In this document: in pieces, positions 46,034-49,336 of the stretch
Position numbering within the stretch: position 1 is the first letter of the stretch
Layout: each line of letters opens with the position of its first letter
Source of the DNA: DAINBT01 sp036732785
Lineage (GTDB): Bacteria; Planctomycetota; Phycisphaerae; Sedimentisphaerales; SM23-30
Assembly: GCA_964537505.1 (NCBI GenBank)
Contig: CAZICK010000019.1
Span: 1-49,336 of the forward strand
DNA: 49,336 nucleotides
Direction of reading: 5' to 3'
Notes under the pieces: generated by a model
Seen by the model: only the letters and a program-made list of their open reading frames with translations
Databases searched by the model: none
Told to the model about the DNA's origin: nothing
Made by a program: the position numbers and the translations under genes

Positions 46034-48853
46034 ATGAGTAATTGTAAGAAATTCTTTAGAGTGGCTATTGTAGCTATGTTGGTCGTTTCTGGATTTTGGA
46101 CGACGTCGTTGTGTAGGGCCCAGGAAAAGGTTTTTCCCGGTGCTGATGAGAAAACTCCGTCGCTGGCACACTACTTTACCTGGATCAACAACACCAACGA
46201 GGGGTCAACCGAAACGCAAACCATGCTCAATCTGGATTTTTTCCAATGGCTCCACGATGAATACGGTATGATTTTGGATATATACGCCTTTGACGCCGGC
46301 AATATCGACGGGCCTAACTATTATGGAAGCATGAAGACTGACAAATTCAAAAAACAGTTTCCCAACGGTTTTGATCCTATTTATAAGAAAGCCAAGGCTA
46401 TGGGAACCCGGCTGGGCGTGTGGCTCGGACCGGATGGGTTCGGCGATACGCCTGGGGAAGAACAGGCCCGCATCGATATGCTGGTGAAATTGTGCCGTGA
46501 TTATGAGTTTGCACTATTTAAGGTTGACGCTGTTTGTGGACAGCTTCGCAATGAGAAACAGCCTGCTTTTGCACGTGCTATGACCGAATGCCGCAAATAC
46601 AGTCCCGATCTGATTGTTCTAAATCATCGGTTGAACCTCGGCGACGCCAAGGACCATGTCACCACCGAACTCTGGGGCAGTGAAGCTTATATCGACGTTC
46701 ACCTGCCCAACTGGCAGTACGCTCCGCACAATCGCGCCGCAGCGGTATCGCGAGGCTTAACCGAAAACCTCCAGCGATTGCGCGAGGACCATGGCGTATG
46801 TATTTCATCGTGCCTGGATTATTGGGATGATGATCTGGTTCTTCAGGCTTTTGCACGATCTCTGATTTTGGCGCCGGAAACTTATGGCAGTCCCTGGTTT
46901 CTGCGAGACGAGGAATATCCCAAATTCGCACGGATATATAACCTCCATCGCCGCTATCGTGATATTCTTGTCAATGGTATCGTTCTGCCCGGCAGCGACG
47001 GAAGCAATATCCCTTCTTCTAACCTGTTCACCGCGAACGGAGAAAAAGGCGGGTTGAGCGGAGAGTATTTCAACGGTCAGAATTTTCAGACACCTGTCTT
47101 GAGCAGGGTGGACCGGGGCATCAATTTCGACTGGGAAGAAGATTCACCCGCCGCTGGCATAAGCAATAACGATTTTTCCGTCAGGTGGACCGGCTCAGTT
47201 CTGACTAACCAGGCTGGAGAATATACATTTTCCACTAGTTCCGACGATGGTGTTCGTTTATGGGTGGACAATAATCTCATAATCGACGACTGGAACTCGC
47301 ATGCGTCGCAAACCAATACCGGCAAACTCACCTTAAAGGCAAAAACCAAATATCCCATCAAGCTTGAGTACTTCGAAGACGGCGGCGACGCGGTTGTCAA
47401 ACTGGGGTGGAAGGAGCATGGCGATGTTGACTATGGTCCGTTCGCCATTTCACGCGGTGATGAGAGCACACGACTGATTTCACTGCGTAATCTCTCCTGG
47501 CTTCCCACCAAATACAAGATAAAACTAGACGCCGCCGTTGGCCTTGCCGACAAAGGACTTATCGAACTGCGTCAGTTCCATCCTTTTGAAAAAATATTTG
47601 GTCGTTTTCCTTATGGCTCGCAAGTAGATGTTGAGGTACTGCCTTACCGTGCTTGTCTGCTGTTGGCCACGACCAAACCGACCAGCGAACTGGGCGTGAT
47701 CGGTTGCGATTACCAGGTGCTGCGCGACACGCCCGGAAAGCCGGCTCTTATTAAACTTGTGGGTTTCCCAGGCAGCCAGGCGTCAATAACACTTGCACCC
47801 ACCACAACCAAATACGCTAAAGCCACATTAGATGGTAGCCCGGTAAACATTTTTCAGGACACGGTACAGGTAAAATTTCCCGGCGAGCGGTTCGGGCAGC
47901 CTTGGCATCGAAAACTCGGTGCTCTCAAACCATGCCCCGTACCCGCCGATGCGGAAGCCCTTTATGAGGCAACTTGTTTTGCCGCGGACAATAACGCGCT
48001 TGAGGTTCGTTCACTGCTGAATTCAGGTCCGACCAAAATCCCGCAGGTACGAAAGGCCCGCAAGGCTTTTATGGAACAGGAAATGTTTATCGATCGCGGT
48101 ATATGGGACAAGTTCCTTTTCGACGGCAATCGCCAGACTATCTTCAAGGCCCGTAAAGAAGGCGGACTGTTCCGCCTCGATTTTGGAAAGGTTATCGCTA
48201 TTGACAAACTTCTCATCGGGGCAGCCGACGGAGATTTTTCCAAATCTCTCAAAAATGATGAAATATCGGCGGAAGTTTCACCCGATTTGACAACCTGGAT
48301 GCGAATAGATATCCGGGTAGAAAAAGACATAATCGCAAAACCTTCTGCCGACAAGCCGATCAGGTATATACGAATCAGCGGTGCGCCGCGCGAAATCGCT
48401 GAAGTAGAAGGGTATCGAAACAATATCGCACTTAACCGATCCACTTGGCGTGCTTCCAATCTGTTTGCATCATATTCATCAGCCCCGGCCGTTAAGGCAT
48501 GGTCTCTATCGTTTACTTTACCAGAAGCGCCTAAGGGCACTTACCTGGCCATTCCACTCGCCGGCCGACATGGCAGCGAAGGTGCTTACGCCGCAATGCG
48601 CATCGGGGGCGAATATCTCGGCGCACCGAGCCGGGCTGTTTCTTATCAGAGCAATGCCTGGGAGTATCCCGTCAGCCGCACTGACAGCAATTATACGTAT
48701 TATGTGCCGGTAACAAAAGAAATGCTGAACAAACAAATCGAAGTGGTGGTCCTGGGCCTGGATAGTAAGAATATCAATTTCAAACCGGAGGCATGGATCA
48801 CAGCTTATCCAATTCCTTTTGAAACGAAGGAGCTTCTGCTTATTCCAAAATAA
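46034..48853 (+). CDS. Secreted melibiase-like glycoside hydrolase with PA14 and C-terminal carbohydrate-binding-like domains
   Basis: The 939-residue exported protein has a signal peptide (about 1-30). A TIM barrel (about 40-320) resembles GH27/GH36 alpha-galactosidases: FKVDAV gives a candidate nucleophile Asp165, and CLDYWDDD gives an acid/base candidate near Asp262. Residues about 338-465 form a PA14 domain (LSGEYFNGQNF ... EYTFSTSSDDGVRLWVDNNL). The C-terminal 450 residues contain a beta-sandwich and a discoidin-like part (about 690-800, KFLFDGNRQTIFKARKEGGL). Substrate is a guess: alpha-linked galactose or similar polysaccharide parts. The 85-base gap after ispD suggests separate regulation. 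The active-site assignment is by pattern only. Confidence 0.8.
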   Translation: MSNCKKFFRVAIVAMLVVSGFWTTSLCRAQEKVFPGADEKTPSLAHYFTWINNTNEGSTETQTMLNLDFFQWLHDEYGMILDIYAFDAGNIDGPNYYGSMKTDKFKKQFPNGFDPIYKKAKAMGTRLGVWLGPDGFGDTPGEEQARIDMLVKLCRDYEFALFKVDAVCGQLRNEKQPAFARAMTECRKYSPDLIVLNHRLNLGDAKDHVTTELWGSEAYIDVHLPNWQYAPHNRAAAVSRGLTENLQRLREDHGVCISSCLDYWDDDLVLQAFARSLILAPETYGSPWFLRDEEYPKFARIYNLHRRYRDILVNGIVLPGSDGSNIPSSNLFTANGEKGGLSGEYFNGQNFQTPVLSRVDRGINFDWEEDSPAAGISNNDFSVRWTGSVLTNQAGEYTFSTSSDDGVRLWVDNNLIIDDWNSHASQTNTGKLTLKAKTKYPIKLEYFEDGGDAVVKLGWKEHGDVDYGPFAISRGDESTRLISLRNLSWLPTKYKIKLDAAVGLADKGLIELRQFHPFEKIFGRFPYGSQVDVEVLPYRACLLLATTKPTSELGVIGCDYQVLRDTPGKPALIKLVGFPGSQASITLAPTTTKYAKATLDGSPVNIFQDTVQVKFPGERFGQPWHRKLGALKPCPVPADAEALYEATCFAADNNALEVRSLLNSGPTKIPQVRKARKAFMEQEMFIDRGIWDKFLFDGNRQTIFKARKEGGLFRLDFGKVIAIDKLLIGAADGDFSKSLKNDEISAEVSPDLTTWMRIDIRVEKDIIAKPSADKPIRYIRISGAPREIAEVEGYRNNIALNRSTWRASNLFASYSSAPAVKAWSLSFTLPEAPKGTYLAIPLAGRHGSEGAYAAMRIGGEYLGAPSRAVSYQSNAWEYPVSRTDSNYTYYVPVTKEMLNKQIEVVVLGLDSKNINFKPEAWITAYPIPFETKELLLIPK

Positions 48854-48972
48854 GTATTGCTGACCGGCACGTTGCTGGACGGATTGACACGCAAAATCCA
48901 TATAATCGAAGCTAACGGAGAAAGTTACAGGCTCAAAGAGCCTCTGTTCAGTAACCTGGACCATACCACCCA

Positions 48973-49063
48973 ACAATTGTCAACCCCGCGAAAAGCACAC
49001 CCTCAACTCGATCCACAATTGTCAACCCCGCCAATGAACCTGTCACCCCCGCGAAGGCGGGGG
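48973..49063. repeat. Cluster of REP-like elements
   Basis: Two near-copies of ACAATTGTCAACCCCGC lie at 48973 and 49015, 42 bases apart. A third, TGTCACCCCCGCGAAGGCGG, begins at 49041 and forms a full hairpin (CCCCCGC-GAAG-GCGGGGG, 49046-49063). The first two look like half-sites of the same element. The rest of the gene-free region 48854-49268 has a small hairpin (AGGCTC/GAGCCT at 48929-48943) and an AT-rich stretch at 49160-49210. Confidence 0.7.
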
Positions 49064-49268
49064 CCGTCTTCCGCTGGGTTTTCTACAACAGCACTAACCT
49101 GATTTTCAATTTCTACCCACCCAAATTCTACGCAGAAGCTAAGCAACAGCAATGAGTTACGTCATTTGCTGAATAATAATAATAAATTTGTTGAAAAATA
49201 ATAAAAAAAGGCTCGCAAAAGGAAATGTGATTTGCTAATATGCCGTTAACGAAAACTAATGGAGGTTT

Positions 49269-49336
49269 GTGGATACTTTTGTGGCTCCTCATAAGAATCT
49301 GTACATGGATATGCCAAAAAATGACTGGTTTCTTCA
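49269..49336 (+). CDS. Start of a reading frame cut by the window end
   Basis: A GTG at 49269 preceded closely by GGAGG (49261-49265) opens an unbroken frame to the last base: DTFVAPHKNLYMDMPKNDWF and onward. An ATG at 49305 is a second start option. The encoded PHKNLY also appears on the minus strand at the left window end. It may be the beginning of a transposase or another repeated gene; 22 codons are too few to identify it. Confidence 0.4.
   Translation, partial: MDTFVAPHKNLYMDMPKNDWFL
49282..49305 (+). repeat. Right copy of the 24-base terminal inverted repeat
   Basis: Matches the reverse complement of 27-50 at 23 of 24 bases. It lies inside the unfinished frame at 49269-49336. Two copies in opposite orientation at the very ends of the window suggest copies of one repeated element. 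Confidence 0.7.

Overview
The window looks like a bacterial chromosome fragment from a planctomycete, most likely class Phycisphaerae (Sedimentisphaerales-like). This is inferred from several features seen together: two PEP-CTERM surface proteins, a DUF4954 beta-helix protein next to ackA/pta, a secretin with a long Ala/Gln/Lys/Glu tail, a secreted melibiase-like enzyme with a PA14 insert, an outer membrane (TonB receptors), and mid-GC base composition. No rRNA or phylogenetic marker settles the class. A run of exactly 100 N (25722-25821) marks a scaffold gap. The two window ends carry inverted copies of one 24-base sequence, so the window may be a whole contig broken at repeats.

Layout. 1-660: folK on the minus strand. 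782-11296: a TonB uptake locus on the plus strand, with two outer-membrane receptors separated by transposon debris, then a complete TonB2/TtpC-type energiser: DUF3450-like coiled-coil protein, TtpC-like ExbB fusion, a strikingly short second ExbB, ExbD, TonB and a TPR protein. 11397-14487: a Ycf46-type AAA+ ATPase and, convergent with it, a sigma-54 activator. 15098-23550, minus strand: a long housekeeping run read in the order purA, uppS, cdsA, phoH, a short PgpH-like HD phosphodiesterase, ybeY, a CorC/CNNM protein, recO and a zinc-ribbon membrane protein. 23897-26071: a secretin-like lipoprotein candidate with tandem coiled-coil repeats.

26183-30533, minus strand: folD, tyrS, two unknown genes and der in one tight operon. 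30942-36412, minus strand: pta, ackA, DUF4954, nagB and an acyl carrier protein, a compact overflow/acetate and amino-sugar block. 36591-38762: a stand-alone HTH protein and an exported protein made of two copies of a lethal-factor-like metallopeptidase domain, the second without its catalytic motif. 39413-41254: two PEP-CTERM genes, the first behind a near-consensus sigma-54 promoter. 41345-45005, minus strand: transketolase, tRNA-Lys(CTT) and a CCA-adding/poly(A) polymerase family enzyme. 45202-48853: ispD and the secreted glycosidase. The window ends with REP-like palindromes and the start of an unfinished reading frame.

The most interesting items are the TonB2/TtpC locus with its deleted ExbB, the duplicated peptidase/pseudopeptidase, the minimal PgpH, the sigma-54-linked PEP-CTERM gene, the palindromes that sit inside a gene and over a ribosome-binding region, and the matching inverted repeats at both window ends.
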